The notes: a model not told the origin generated them from the sequence alone. A stretch of 64,000 nt of DNA from Chitinophaga sp. E66 (GCA_019285755.1 CP079103.1:1674001-1738000); one strand, 5' to 3'. Numbered from the stretch's first letter, positions 52,832-64,000 are shown. Translations and numbers: made by a program.

Positions 52832-52969
52832 AATGTTTAGGTATTGGGCATTGTATATGGAATACTTAATCTAGTGATAATGAATGCTTTGATGTATTTT
52901 TCTTTGCAGAGCGATTTCTTGCTAATAGCAAGCGTTTGAAAGTCGCTTATAATAGGATATCATTAAAGG

Positions 52970-53004
52970 AAAGAAGCCGACCAGCGTACCGGTCGGCTTC
53001 TTTA
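52970..53004 (-). terminator. Bidirectional terminator after the thioredoxin-like gene
   Basis: Perfect 13-bp stem AAAGAAGCCGACC / GGTCGGCTTCTTT with a 7-base loop, symmetrical, so it can serve the minus-strand gene at 53022 and stop plus-strand read-through from the peptidase. Confidence 0.85.
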
Positions 53005-53021
53005 TGTCAGAACAATTGCAT

Positions 53022-53624
53022 TTACATTTTCCGCTTGATGCCGCAGCCTACGGAGGCGGTGGAAGGGGTAGGAGCTGGCTTGCCGGCAACTACGGCCTGA
53101 ATGGCGGCATGCAGGTATTTTTCCTTTACATCCGAAGCATTGCCCGGATTGTCATCGATCGCGCCTTTGTAAACCAGGGTGCCGGATTTGTCGAACAGGT
53201 AACATTCGGGCGTGCGGTCGGCGTTGAAGGCATCCGCTACCTGGTTGTCCTTATCCACGACATATAGCCAGTTGTAAGACTGAGCGCGGGCATAAGCCTG
53301 CATAGCTTCATAAGAATCGCCGCCGGAGCGTGCCGCTTCATTCGAATTGATAAGGATCACACCTACCTGGTGCTTCTGCGCGAACTGGCAGATGGCGCGC
53401 GTGCGGTCCTGGTTGCGCATGACATACGGACAAGTGTTGCAGGAAAACATGACCAGCAATCCATTCGCTTTCTTCGCTTCGTTCATCGACACTTCCTTAC
53501 CGGAAACGTCTTTCATTTTAACATCGCCTTTGGGCAATTTTGCCCCGATGTCCAGATAGGGAGGCATGCGGAAAGATACCGCGGCAGCCGCTATCAGCAG
53601 GAGGAAAAAGAATTGCTTTTTCAT
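53022..53624 (-). CDS. Thioredoxin-fold (AhpC/TSA or redoxin-like) exported protein
   Basis: An intact 200-residue protein. N-terminal signal or anchor (residues 4-18, QFFFLLLIAAAAVSF), then a peroxiredoxin/thioredoxin-like domain with the active-site pair Cys62-Asn-Thr-Cys65 (VMFSCNTCPYVMR), VGVILINSNEAARSG, YVVDKDNQVADAFNADRTPECYLFD and LVYKGAIDDNPGNASDVKE. This matches the exported thioredoxin-family proteins common in Bacteroidota. It may reduce or isomerise thiols in the periplasm. The last residues (VGCGIKRKM) include another Cys. Confidence 0.9.
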   Translation of the reverse strand: MKKQFFFLLLIAAAAVSFRMPPYLDIGAKLPKGDVKMKDVSGKEVSMNEAKKANGLLVMFSCNTCPYVMRNQDRTRAICQFAQKHQVGVILINSNEAARSGGDSYEAMQAYARAQSYNWLYVVDKDNQVADAFNADRTPECYLFDKSGTLVYKGAIDDNPGNASDVKEKYLHAAIQAVVAGKPAPTPSTASVGCGIKRKM

Positions 53625-53705
53625 AGGCCTCCATCATTTGGTTGTCATGAAATTAAGGTATTTCGGGTGCAATCGGAAGCCATCCATCCTATTTTCGGGA
53701 TGGTA

Positions 53706-54681
53706 TTATGAAAGTCCCTGTAATTCAGGCGATTCTTCTTTCATTTCGCTGTTCCTTTCCGCCGCGATTTCCCGCAAAGTGCTGATGCTGGTGTTCAGTT
53801 CGAAGCCGATCAGCAGGATAAAAGAATTGAAGTATACCACGAGCATCAGCACCAGGATAGTACCGATAGACCCGTAGATCTGGTTATAACGCGCAAAATT
53901 ATTCACCCAGAAAGAAAAGCCCAACGTCACCACAATCATGGCGATCGTTGCAAACGTAGACCCGGCGGAAATGAATTTCCATTTCTTCCGCACGGCCGGG
54001 CCGAAGCGGTAAATGAAGGAGATGATGGAAAAGAAAAGCAGCACGATGAGTGTCCACCTTACTACCTGCAAAAGAAATTGCGAGTATTCATCATTGATGC
54101 CTACATATGCCAGGATGCTCCTCAGCAAGGTGCCCTGCATGATGATGAGGACAACGGTCGCCAGTAAAAGAAACACGAGGAAGATCGTCAGTTTGAGGGC
54201 CGTGAGCCGGGTCTGCCACCAGGTGCGCTGGCGGAAGCCTGGTAGGAGCTTATCGAACGAACGTAGCATGCCCATTACACCATTGGAGGAATAATAAAAG
54301 CTAAGGATAAAGGACAGCGACAGCAGGGTATTGCGCTGTGTGTAAAGGAAGTCGTGGATCATGTCCCGCACGATGATGTAGCTGCTGTAATTGGGCGTGA
54401 TGGTTTCCGCCAGGTCATACAGCGTAGGCTCCACGTTCTGCAGCGGGATGAAAGGCACGAGCGTAAAGAGGAAGATGAAGAACGGCGGGATGGCCAGCAG
54501 GAAGTTGAAGGAAATGGCGGCGGCCCTTTCAACGAGGCTTTCCTTTTCGTTTCCTGCAAAAAGAAGACGATGACGTCGTAAAGGGGGCGCCCTCGAACCC
54601 CGGCAATACCAGCGATTTGCTTTTGTGCGTCAGCCAGGTAACCGGCCGGGATTCGAGGATTAGTTTTTCTACGTCGATCAT
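53706..54681 (-). CDS. YihY/BrkB-family membrane protein (frameshifted)
   Basis: About 320 residues with six membrane helices. N-terminus MIDVEKLILESRPVTW from ATG 54681, then LYDVIVFFLQETKRKAS, the family helices (LLAIPPFFIFLFTL after repair, LLSLSFILSFYYSSNGVMGM, FLVFLLLATVVLIIM, WTLIVLLFFSIISFIY, TIAMIVVTLGFSFWVNNF) and IGTILVLMLVVYFNSFILLIGFELN. Frames break near 54585 and near 54525. The C-terminus is acidic (MKEESPELQ). The role of the family is not settled. Confidence 0.85.
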
Positions 54682-54714
54682 CCAACAGTTTTTGGGTCGC
54701 CGTAAAAATACGAA

Positions 54715-55764
54715 TTATTTGATGCCCCTCGCGTTAAGTCCTTTCTGATAGGCACGGGCGTTGTCCAGGTGCTCTCTGAAGGTAACGGCGAAAGAGTGAT
54801 ATCCGCTGCCGTCGGGCCTTGCGGCGAAATACAGGTAATCGGTATCTGCCGGCGTCAGTACCGCGTCGATGCTTTTGGCGGACGGGGTGCAGATGGGGCC
54901 GGGAGGCAGGCCGTAATAACGGTAGGTATTATACGGAGAATCGTATTCGGTGTGAACATTGTATATCCGGCGCAGCGCGAAGTTCTTCAGGGCGAACTTC
55001 ACGGTAGGGTCGGCCCCGAGGCGCATGCCGGTACGCAGGCGGTTGAGGTATACGCTGGCAATAACGGGCTTCTCGTCGTTGCGGTTGGTTTCTTCTTCCA
55101 CGATAGAGGCCAGCACCGTCACCTGCACAGGCGTAAGGTTTAACGCGGTGGCTTTATTGCGGCGTTCTTCGTTCCAGAATGTCTCGTAAGCATCGGCGAT
55201 TTTATCGAATACTTTGGCGGCGCTCGTATTCCAGTAGAACTCATAAGTATTGGGCAACACGCCGGCCATTACCGTGGTGGTATCCAGCCCGAACTGGCGT
55301 AGGTAAACGGGGTCTTCCATGATGGCGCGCATGGCGATGGAATCGGCTTCCAGGTTGGTGGATACGAGGCGTATAAAGTCTTCTTTGAGGCGGAGCTTGT
55401 TGATAACGAGCTTTACGGGCGACTGCCGGCCGCTGCGCAGGATGCGCACGATCTCCAGGTTGCTCATACCTTTTTTGATTTCGTACCGGCCTGCTTTTAC
55501 GCGCGAGGGATATCCGAGCTGGCGCGCCACGAGGTTGAAAGTGGAAGGGGAGGAGATGATCTCCTGGTCTTTGAGACCTTTCAGTACGTCTTCGTACCGG
55601 CTGCCGGTGGGGATATAGAAGTACTTCTTGTCGCCGAACGAGCGGGTGTTGGGCCCCATGAGGAGGTACGCGGCGACCACGAGGGCGCCGGCGATGAGGC
55701 AGGCCCCGATAATGGCGATACGGCGTACCCAGGGCGAGGTGTTCTTTTTGGTCTTGTTACGCAT
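54715..55764 (-). CDS. mltG: Endolytic peptidoglycan transglycosylase MltG
   Basis: An intact protein of about 349 residues. A basic N-terminus (RNKTKKNTSPWVRR) precedes one membrane helix (IAIIGACLIAGALVVAAYLLM), a LysM-like region (GSRYEDVLKGLKDQEII) and the YceG catalytic domain: VLPNTYEFYWNT, the glutamate-rich active site LASIVEEETNRNDEKPVIAS, YLNRLRTGMRLGADPTVKFAL, YNTYRYYGLPPGPICTPS. It cleaves nascent glycan strands and may terminate their elongation. ATG 55764 is preferred over 55794 because it starts at the basic segment just before the helix. Confidence 0.95.
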   Translation of the reverse strand: MRNKTKKNTSPWVRRIAIIGACLIAGALVVAAYLLMGPNTRSFGDKKYFYIPTGSRYEDVLKGLKDQEIISSPSTFNLVARQLGYPSRVKAGRYEIKKGMSNLEIVRILRSGRQSPVKLVINKLRLKEDFIRLVSTNLEADSIAMRAIMEDPVYLRQFGLDTTTVMAGVLPNTYEFYWNTSAAKVFDKIADAYETFWNEERRNKATALNLTPVQVTVLASIVEEETNRNDEKPVIASVYLNRLRTGMRLGADPTVKFALKNFALRRIYNVHTEYDSPYNTYRYYGLPPGPICTPSAKSIDAVLTPADTDYLYFAARPDGSGYHSFAVTFREHLDNARAYQKGLNARGIK

Positions 55765-55849
55765 GTTGGATAGAAGGCGGAGTGTATTCAACAAAAACCC
55801 CGCTTTTAACGGCGAGGTCTTTGAAAATATTATTCGGAGAGAATATTGA

Positions 55850-56239
55850 TTAGGGCTTTACCGAGTCCTTAGCGGGAGCTACAGGAGTTTGACCTGCTTG
55901 TGCCGGTTGACCACCGGTGTTGGGAAGCGTCACGCTGTTGCTGGGGGCAGGAGCTGCTCCTTGTGCACGTTCGCTGGCGCTTTGCGGCATGCCGCTGTTG
56001 TTGCTGCCACCGGCTGAGCCGATGAATACGGTAGAGGTAAGGCAAAGTACAGCGATCACTGCTGCCAGTACCCAGGTGCCTTTTTCGAGCACGTCGGTGG
56101 TCTGGCGAACACCCATTACCTGGTTGCCGAAACCGCCGAGGTTACCGGCGAGACCGCCGCCTTTAGGGTTTTGCACCAGTACGAAGAAACCGAGGAGGAT
56201 ACAGGCAATCACAATCAATATTCCAAAGAAAATCAACAT
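55850..56239 (-). CDS. secG: Preprotein translocase subunit SecG
   Basis: An intact 129-residue protein. Two membrane helices flank the conserved loop: IFFGILIVIACILLGFFVLV, then QNPKGGGLAGNLGG with FGNQVMGVRQTTDVLEK, then WVLAAVIAVLCLTSTVF. A low-complexity Ser/Pro/Ala/Gln tail follows (from about residue 80), longer than the E. coli tail but usual in Bacteroidota. It is part of the SecYEG export channel. It lies 22 bases after the acidic repeat protein gene in the miaB-lptE-secG-mltG run. Confidence 0.94.
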   Translation of the reverse strand: MLIFFGILIVIACILLGFFVLVQNPKGGGLAGNLGGFGNQVMGVRQTTDVLEKGTWVLAAVIAVLCLTSTVFIGSAGGSNNSGMPQSASERAQGAAPAPSNSVTLPNTGGQPAQAGQTPVAPAKDSVKP

Positions 56240-56261
56240 GTTATCTACTAGTTATGAGTTC

Positions 56262-57852
56262 TTAATTATTTTGTAAGTCTTTAATCTTCTGCGCAAAGTA
56301 CGCTTTTTTGCCCGGATTAAGCAAACTTAATTTTTGATAAACCGCAATGGCTTTTTGAGGCTGGTTCTGCCGTATCCATATCTCCGCCAGCGTTTCGGAC
56401 ACGATGTCGTCGTTCAGGGTGATAGATTGGATGGCCATGGCTTCTACGCGTTCGGTTACTTCCGGGTCGTCGTCTTCGTAGAGTTTGTGTAATTGCTGAT
56501 GATACCAGTCTTTTGTGGCTTTTCCCGAGAAGCTGTCTTTCAGCTGGCGGAGCCAGTCGGTAAAGCTTCTCATTTCAGCGGCTGCTTTTGCACTCATGCT
56601 TTCTGCGTTGGTCGGCTCTTTCAGTTTTTATATGCGAAGTAATCTTCCGTAAAGAGTGGCTGGAAGGTCAGTTCGGTTTCCGTTGCGGGCGCATCCATGG
56701 GGTGGATGCGGATAGGCGCCTCTTCCGAGGCGGCGGTTGCAGGAGCGGCTGTTTCTGCGGGTTCGTGGGACTGGGGGCTTCCGGCGCAGGCGGTATGGCA
56801 AGGCCATGCCCTTCCGGTTCCTGACCTGTCGGCACTTCTATTTCTTCTTCCTCGACTTCAGGTTCATATTCGGTGGGGCCGGTCTGCAGGGCTTCGTAGT
56901 CCACGGCGATCACATCGTCGGGCACTTCCAGGTTGCGGGCGGCATCAAAGGCTACTTTCTCTTCTTCCGCTTCGTAATCTACCGCCACCACGTCATCCGG
57001 TACTTCCAGGTTGCGGGCTGCATCGAAGGCGGCTTTTTCTTCCTCCGTTTCATAATCCACTGCAATGATCTCGTCCGGCACTTCCCCGTTGCGCGCAGCG
57101 TCGAAAGCAGCTTTCTCCTCTTCCGCTTCGTAGTCCACCGCTACCACTTCGTCTACCTCGGTGGGCGGAATGGCGATAGCAGCCTCGGCTGCGGTCGTTA
57201 TGGTTTCGCGGGATTCTGCGGCTGCACGGTCTTCGGCCTCCAGCTCGTCCAGGATCGCCTGGTCTTCGGGGCTGATCGCCTCCACGGTATTATCATTATC
57301 CGATCCAGGAAGGGCGAAGGTTTCGGCGGGGAGGGCCGTTTCTTTCAGATCGTGTCCGTTTTCACTGAAACCTGATGCTGCGAGCCCATTTTCAGCGATG
57401 GCAACCGCTGATGCAGGCTCCAGTTCTTCCAGCAGCACTTCCTCCTCGGCATCCACTTCCGCTTCCAGCGTATCGCTGAAAGGGGCGGGCGTCTGATCGG
57501 CGGCGGCTTCTATGTTGTCGATAATAGCCTGGTCCTGCTCATGCACTGCGTCTTCCACGGCTATTTCCCCAGCCTGCCAGGCATCGGCTCTTTGCTCAAC
57601 CGGAGCGGAGGTTTCGGGAGCATTGGCGGTAGCCATCTGGTAGAGGTATTGCGGCGTACTGGTATACAGCTGCGCCGCTTTGAAAACCGGCGTCTGGAAA
57701 TCCGGTGTGTATGCGAATTGTTTTTGTGCCAGCAGGACGCGCGCGGCCGCGAAGTAGGGATATTGCTCCACCAGGCGCTCCAACGCCTGCTGGTCTACAT
57801 TCCGTAGCTCATCTTCGTGAAAAATATGATCTATAATCCTGTTAGGCGTCAT
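56262..57852 (-). CDS. Acidic protein with 26-residue tandem repeats (frameshifted)
   Basis: About 525 residues, no named family. The N-terminus (TPNRIIDHIFHEDELRNVDQ, LERLVEQYPYFAAARVLLAQKQ) and the C-terminus (DWYHQQLHKLYEDD, AIQSITLNDDIVSETLAEIWI, PQKAIAVYQKLSLLNPGKKAYF) are TPR-like and recognisable as conserved ends. Between them is a long, very acidic low-complexity region with four tandem copies of a 26-residue unit. Breaks near 56765 and near 56620 split the frame, and a shorter frame from 56597 holds only the C-terminus. It sits between lptE and secG. Cytoplasmic by lack of a signal peptide; function unknown. Confidence 0.75.
56890..57165 (-). repeat. 78-bp tandem repeat inside the acidic protein gene
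   Basis: Three full copies and one partial copy with an exact 78-base period. The encoded unit is VAVDYEAEEEKAAFDAARN followed by (L/G)EVPD(D/E). The copies differ by a few residues only, suggesting recent expansion or gene-conversion-like homogenisation. Confidence 0.85.
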
Positions 57853-57896
57853 GTGCGCTAAAATATGAAAATAATGTCTAAATTAAAGAAAGGCAG

Positions 57897-58422
57897 TTAC
57901 CAGTTTGCAAAGGCACGGTTGAAGATGTCGTCCACCAGGTTCGGAACGATCTCCGCGATCAGCGCCGGCTCCGCCTCGGCGATCGTACGCTGGGCGTTGA
58001 AGTCGGCCGAACGGGAGAACGACTGGTTCGTAAACCCTCCCTTTTTATCGCCTACACGGGTAATAAACGTCATGTTCACCGTGATCGTCAGACGGGCGGT
58101 CGCCGGCTTGTCGATGTCGGTTACCGCTGAGTTGGAAACGGAGTACCCGGTGATGGTCCCGCGGAACTCATAATCTGCCGTCTGTTCGTTGGTCTGGGTG
58201 AGGCGCGTCTGCTGGAGGATCTTCTGCCGGAGCTTTTCTGTTACGTTCTGGCTCAGTGCCGGGTTATTCTGCGGTGCGCGGTTTTCGATATACCGCACCA
58301 GCACCGTCTTGGCTTCAGGATCGATCCGGGCGCCGTTAGCTGAATATTTAATGGTACAGCCGCCGATGCCTGCCCAAAGGGCCAGGCCCGCCAGCAGGGC
58401 AATGTATCTGGACATAGGTCTC

Positions 58423-58430
<8 letters not shown>
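57897..58430 (-). CDS. lptE: LptE-like LPS-assembly lipoprotein
   Basis: An intact 177-residue protein. Lipoprotein signal IALLAGLALWAGIGGC with Cys anchor, then the LptE pattern: TIKYSANGARIDPEAKTVLV, NPALSQNVTEKLRQKILQQT, TADYEFRGTITGYSVS, LTITVNMTFITRV. LptE plugs the LptD barrel in the outer membrane and helps place lipopolysaccharide. The start overlaps the end of the sigma-54 activator gene. ATG 58430 could be replaced by ATG 58415 (MSRYIALL), which gives a more typical signal length. Confidence 0.85.
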
Positions 58431-59671
<1,241 letters not shown>

Positions 59672-59684
59672 TCTGATAGGTTTT

Positions 59685-61104
<1,420 letters not shown>

Positions 61105-61201
61105 GCCTGTCAAAATTTTGAACAGCAAAAATACATAAAAAAATGACAGAATGACAGGAAGAATCACGGGATTTAAGGGAGTGATAACGGGTAAAATGCA
61201 T

Positions 61202-61231
61202 TTTGATTTGAGGAATGGGGATGTATATTTG
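61202..61231 (+). promoter_or_regulatory. Bacteroidetes-type promoter of the tRNA-Gly gene
   Basis: TTTG (61202-61205), 18 bases, TATATTTG (61224-61231), about 20 bases before the tRNA 5' end. The spacer is slightly short. Confidence 0.55.
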
Positions 61232-61251
61232 CCAACCTTTCAGGGATTTAA

Positions 61252-61298
61252 GCGGGAATAGCTCATTTGGTAGAGCATCAGCTTCCCAAGCTGAGGGT
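61252..61298 (+). tRNA. tRNA-Gly(CCC), 5' part only (interrupted)
   Basis: Acceptor 5' strand GCGGGAA, D-arm TAGCTCATTTGGTAGAGCA, and the anticodon arm TCAGC-TTCCCAA-GCTGA with anticodon CCC are all present. The sequence then leaves the tRNA pattern after GGGT: no standard T-arm and no TTCCCGC acceptor 3' strand occur in the next 100 or so bases. The break coincides with the left end of an integrative element whose integrase gene starts at 61431. The tRNA as it stands should be non-functional unless another copy exists elsewhere. Confidence 0.8.
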
Positions 61299-61343
61299 GT
61301 AAAATATAATTTACATCCACCCGAAAGGTTCTAAACCTTTTAC
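61281..61343. other. Probable attachment site (attL) with inverted repeats
   Basis: The anticodon arm TCAGCTTCCCAAGCTGA is itself a perfect inverted repeat and a natural core for a tyrosine recombinase. Immediately after the tRNA break come GTAAA / TTTAC (61299-61314) and AAAGGTT / AACCTTT (61325-61341), candidate arm or core sites. The crossover point cannot be fixed without the other end of the element. Confidence 0.55.
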
Positions 61344-61430
61344 CAGACTACAAAAGGTCTGGGTCAGCCTTAAAATTTCAAGCCCTTACATACCGAAAAG
61401 TTAACACGAAAGTTAACAATTGGTACTTAT

Positions 61431-62655
61431 ATGAAAATTTTCCGTAATGGGTGTTCTTGCAGCGACTTGACAGTTTACCCTAGCGACTGGAATCAGCCGG
61501 GCGCATTTTTAGGGGTGGATTGGTATATTCAATATCGGTTTACTGATCCCAATGCGGCAGGCCGATACCCGAAAGGTAAGTTGTGTATCGTAAAGAAGGG
61601 GATTAATAGTCTTAAAACGCTGGCTGAACGGAGAGCTAAGGTAAAAACCATGTTGGCCGACTTAAAAGAAACGCTTACCGGTGGCTTTAACCCTATTACC
61701 AATAAGAAAGCTAAGGGAAGCAGTCTCAAGGAAATCGGCAAAACTCCCACCGATGAAATAGCCATCCTCCCGAAACACCATTTATTCAGGCACTTTGGGC
61801 GGCGTACAGCAAGTTTGAGGCAGTAAAAGCCCATCTAGCCAATGTTCGCACAGTTTTACGCGGCACGGAAACTGCTGCTATTGAGTTGAAATACAATAAT
61901 TTGTCAATTTCGGCTATTGGCCGGAAGCATATAAAACACTGTTTAGAAGAATGTTCCCGCTCCTTGCCGTATTGGAGTAATGATCGGCATAATAAGTTCC
62001 GGTCTATCCTACGTTCGCTTTTCAAGATTCTTTTATTAGAAGATGCTATTGGCAATAACCCCATCGCCGATATTCCGGTAAAAAAGAATGTTGCTAAAAT
62101 CCGGGTGATCCTCACGCCTGAACAAAGGAAGGCTATCAACGTCTATTTGCGAGAGCGCAATTACAATTACTGGCGTTTTACGGTAATGTTCTACCAATCC
62201 GGCGGCAGGAGAACTGAGCTTATGCGCTTAAAAGCTAAAGACGTAAATATTGAAAGACAGGAATACAAAGCGCTAGTGCTAAAAGGGAAGCACCACAAAG
62301 AAGTAATTCGCCCCATTCCCCAATCGGCTATTCCACTTTGGGAAGAATTGCTATCCCAATCCACGCCAGAACAATATCTACTCAGTACGCAATTCCTGCC
62401 GGGGATGGGCAATGCGGTTACGATAGAATTACCCGCTATTGGAAACGGTATGTAAAAGACGAATTAGGGATTGCTGTAGATTTCTATTCACTTAAACACC
62501 TTTATTCAGACCAAATAGCGGCGGTATTGGATATGCAGCACGCTCAATTACAAAATAGCCACACCCACCAAAGCACAACCGCTATTTACACAGTAGGGGA
62601 GGCTAAACGAAGAATGGAACGATTAAAGGCTGTAGAAATGCCCTTTGCGGAGTAA
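61431..62655 (+). CDS. Tyrosine recombinase / phage-type integrase (frameshifted)
   Basis: About 405 residues. N-terminal arm-binding part (VYPSDWNQPGAFLGVDWYI), SAM-like core-binding domain (SISAIGRKHIKHCLEECSR, RSILRSLFKILLLEDAIG) and catalytic domain: Arg of box I in FYQSGGRRTELMRLKAKDV, KGKHHKEVIRPIP, then YSLKHLYSDQIAAVL and HTHQSTTAIYTVGE with the nucleophile Tyr. In the second box Lys replaces the common Arg (SLKH), as in several Bacteroidota integrases. Frames break near 61772 and near 62400. It starts 130 bases after the tRNA break, oriented into the element. Confidence 0.92.
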
Positions 62656-62693
62656 AATATTTTTACATCTCATAAACCATAAAAAAATTACCC

Positions 62694-62921
62694 ATGGAAA
62701 AAGAAATTCCGGACAACCTTTTATTCCGAATGCAGCAGTTCTCCATTTTCCTGTTTAATGAGTTTCATTTTGCCCTCAAAGAACGGCTCAATTGGGAAGA
62801 TGAAGATTATTATGTAAGGGCAGCGGGGGAAATTAAAACGACATCAGAGGAAAAAGCCAGGATTTGGGAAATCTGGAACAGTGTTCTTTCGGAGATGGCA
62901 CACAAACTAAGTAAATGGTAA
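62694..62921 (+). CDS. Small hypothetical protein of the integrative element
   Basis: 75 residues, intact, no family recognised. Mostly alpha-helical by composition (LLFRMQQFSIFLFNEFHFALKE, SEEKARIWEIWNSVLSEMAHKL). ATG 62694 follows the integrase stop by 38 bases. Possibly an excision or accessory factor, but the length and sequence alone do not show this. Confidence 0.5.
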   Translation: MEKEIPDNLLFRMQQFSIFLFNEFHFALKERLNWEDEDYYVRAAGEIKTTSEEKARIWEIWNSVLSEMAHKLSKW

Positions 62922-62926
62922 CGCAT

Positions 62927-63181
62927 ATGATATTAAAATCAGATAGTAACAAACTAGTAAGACGGGAGAATATTGAAGTGCTTTTGTCTAAAGCGCTATT
63001 TGAGATTTATCAGCTCAAATGTGAGGTTCGGCATGTAGAAATAACGCTGCACTGTGGTAAATCCGGTGGTGATTCAGGAGAAGAGAAAAATATTAGTTAT
63101 TGGGAGGCTGAATTGGACACGCCTTTGAGCAATTGCCTAACGTACTTAGTTAGGGGCGGTATTGCATCCCAATCAACTTAA
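62927..63181 (+). CDS. Small hypothetical protein of the integrative element
   Basis: About 84 residues, intact, not recognised. It contains a helix (LLSKALFEIYQLKCEVRHVEITL) and a short Gly/Glu-rich segment (GKSGGDSGEEKN). ATG 62927 is chosen because ATG 62915 overlaps the preceding stop; either is possible. Close spacing suggests cotranscription with the 75-residue gene. Confidence 0.45.
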   Translation: MILKSDSNKLVRRENIEVLLSKALFEIYQLKCEVRHVEITLHCGKSGGDSGEEKNISYWEAELDTPLSNCLTYLVRGGIASQST

Positions 63182-63313
63182 TTCGAAAATAGCAATTTTG
63201 TACAGCAGGCCGGGGATTTCTATTTCAGGCAGTCAATTCAAACATGTTTGCATTGAGGCTAATCGCCTTAAAATGCGACTTTCCTTTTCATTGATATAAT
63301 GTAGTTTGCCGCC

Positions 63314-63768
63314 ATGAAAAACGCACAAATTCGGCTTCTTTATCCCCTTTTACTTTCTTTACTATTCCTAGGATGCAAGAAGCCTTCAAAGCCCACATTA
63401 AACGATTATGGTAAGGTAGAAGCAGGTATTTACGAAGGCAAATTAATCGACCAACGAATCCCTGGCGGCAGGATTGATATTAACAAATTCCGGGTCGAAA
63501 TTTCAAAGATTGATGATAATACTTACAGTGTGATGGAAGTCGATAAACAGGGCGTTCCACCGTTCCAAATGGTCATTAAGAGCCGTAGCCTGCATATTCT
63601 AATGGCCATCCCTAAACAGAGTTTTGAAGGAAGGAGTTTTTCCGGCAATGGGGCGGTTAGCGGTAGATTTGATGTATTGTACATTCCCAGCCAGAAATCG
63701 TTCTTTTTGGGATTAGTTATGAAGGTTCGCCGTTTAACCCTATTACCTTCGATGGATACAAGCTTTAA
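63314..63768 (+). CDS. Small lipoprotein of the integrative element
   Basis: About 151 residues. Lipoprotein signal LLYPLLLSLLFLGC with Cys21, then a beta-rich domain (YGKVEAGIYEGKLIDQR, IDINKFRVEISKIDDNTYSV). A break near 63715 is likely: the alternative frame gives ISYEGSPFNPITFDGYKL ending at TAA 63766-63768, instead of a basic tail to 63775. Not recognised. Lipoprotein cargo fits a surface-exclusion or immunity role in an element, but this is speculation. Confidence 0.55.
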
Positions 63769-63961
63769 GGATTAAATGTAAACTCTATTTTACATTCTGC
63801 ACATCGATGTTAAATATATTATACATTCAGCAGAGCTGCTGGTCATTTCTGATAGGTACAAGGGTTTAACGTTGAGCTGAAAGACCTGTTTTGCGGCTAT
63901 GCTGTAGAATTGTAGAACCGTAGAACTGAAAGAGTTTTCCCTCCAGGGTTTTCCGTAAAAA

Positions 63962-63977
63962 GTCAAATATATTTGAC
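63962..63977. repeat. Perfect 16-bp palindrome GTCAAATATATTTGAC
   Basis: A perfect palindrome in the gene-free last 230 bases of the window. Each strand also contains TATATTTG, a -7 box match, so it could be an operator overlapping divergent promoters. Nothing else was found between 63776 and the end. Confidence 0.6.
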
Positions 63978-64000
63978 CCGCAAATTAACGACCCCTGCCA

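Larger units (their letters stand above)
61299..64000 (+). mobile_element. Left end of an integrative element inserted at tRNA-Gly(CCC)
   Basis: Tyrosine integrase close to the disrupted tRNA, small unknown genes behind it, and visibly lower GC than the rest of the window. No conjugation or phage structural gene lies inside the visible 2.7 kb, so the class (ICE, prophage, small island) is undecided. Confidence 0.7.

Noticed and set aside
61315..61345. A T-arm-like segment (AAAGG-TTCTAAA-CCTTT) that might complete the tRNA-Gly
   Set aside because: The loop has T at a position that is normally a purine, and no acceptor strand pairing with GCGGGAA follows. It is more likely an integrase site.

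Overview
The window comes from a member of the Bacteroidota, most likely a Chitinophaga-like Chitinophagaceae. Evidence for this is a SusC/SusD pair, an Oar-like TonB receptor, LytS/LytTR pairs with a Reg_prop/Y_Y_Y sensor, a SecG/MltG/LptE/MiaB neighbourhood, a bifunctional RibBA, and Bacteroidetes-type promoters (TTG/TTTG, about 20 bases, then TAnnTTTG). Most of the window looks GC-rich. Two stretches look AT-richer and accessory: about 24.1-25.3 kb and everything right of 61.3 kb.

Sequence quality dominates the reading. About 40 of the roughly 54 protein genes are broken by one or more single-base frameshifts, including essential ones (proS, ddl, ribBA, miaB). Where I could resolve a break it looked like one lost base, often in or beside a short homopolymer. 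I annotate such genes at full length as CDS, say where the frame breaks, and treat the breaks as probable sequencing or assembly errors rather than decay.

Layout. 1-4.5 kb: proS tail, then a sensor kinase and its LytTR regulator. 4.9-10.4 kb: HtrA-type protease, LuxC-like acyl-CoA reductase divergent from a dicluster ferredoxin, ddl, a PASTA protein, a rhodanese. 10.5-16.3 kb: a tight minus-strand operon with two ATP-grasp-like ligases, a GCS2/YbdK carboxylate-amine ligase, a class I glutamine amidotransferase, an esterase and a RidA protein. It looks like a pathway for a small peptide-like or amide metabolite and is the best candidate here for an uncharacterised system. 17.1-19.2 kb: an IS3-family element sitting inside an 11-bp tandem repeat array. 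19.2-31.3 kb: Oar-like receptor, ribBA, two small tandem paralogs, a very large TamB-like protein, and a divergent isoaspartyl peptidase/asparaginase. 31.6-37.9 kb: a SusC-SusD-fasciclin-lipoprotein operon. 38-50 kb: DUF92 membrane protein, an unknown secreted protein coupled to an erythromycin-esterase homologue, a second LytS/LytTR pair, an outer-membrane beta-barrel protein, a TraB/GumN protein, a BioF-like PLP enzyme, and gamma-glutamyltransferase. 50-61 kb: M14 peptidase, thioredoxin-like lipid-anchored or exported protein, YihY, then the envelope and translation cluster mltG, secG, an acidic repeat protein, lptE, a sigma-54 activator and miaB.

The right end (61.25-64 kb) holds a truncated tRNA-Gly(CCC) whose 3' half is replaced by the start of an integrative element: inverted repeats, a tyrosine integrase, two small unknown genes and a lipoprotein. 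The other end of the element lies outside the window.
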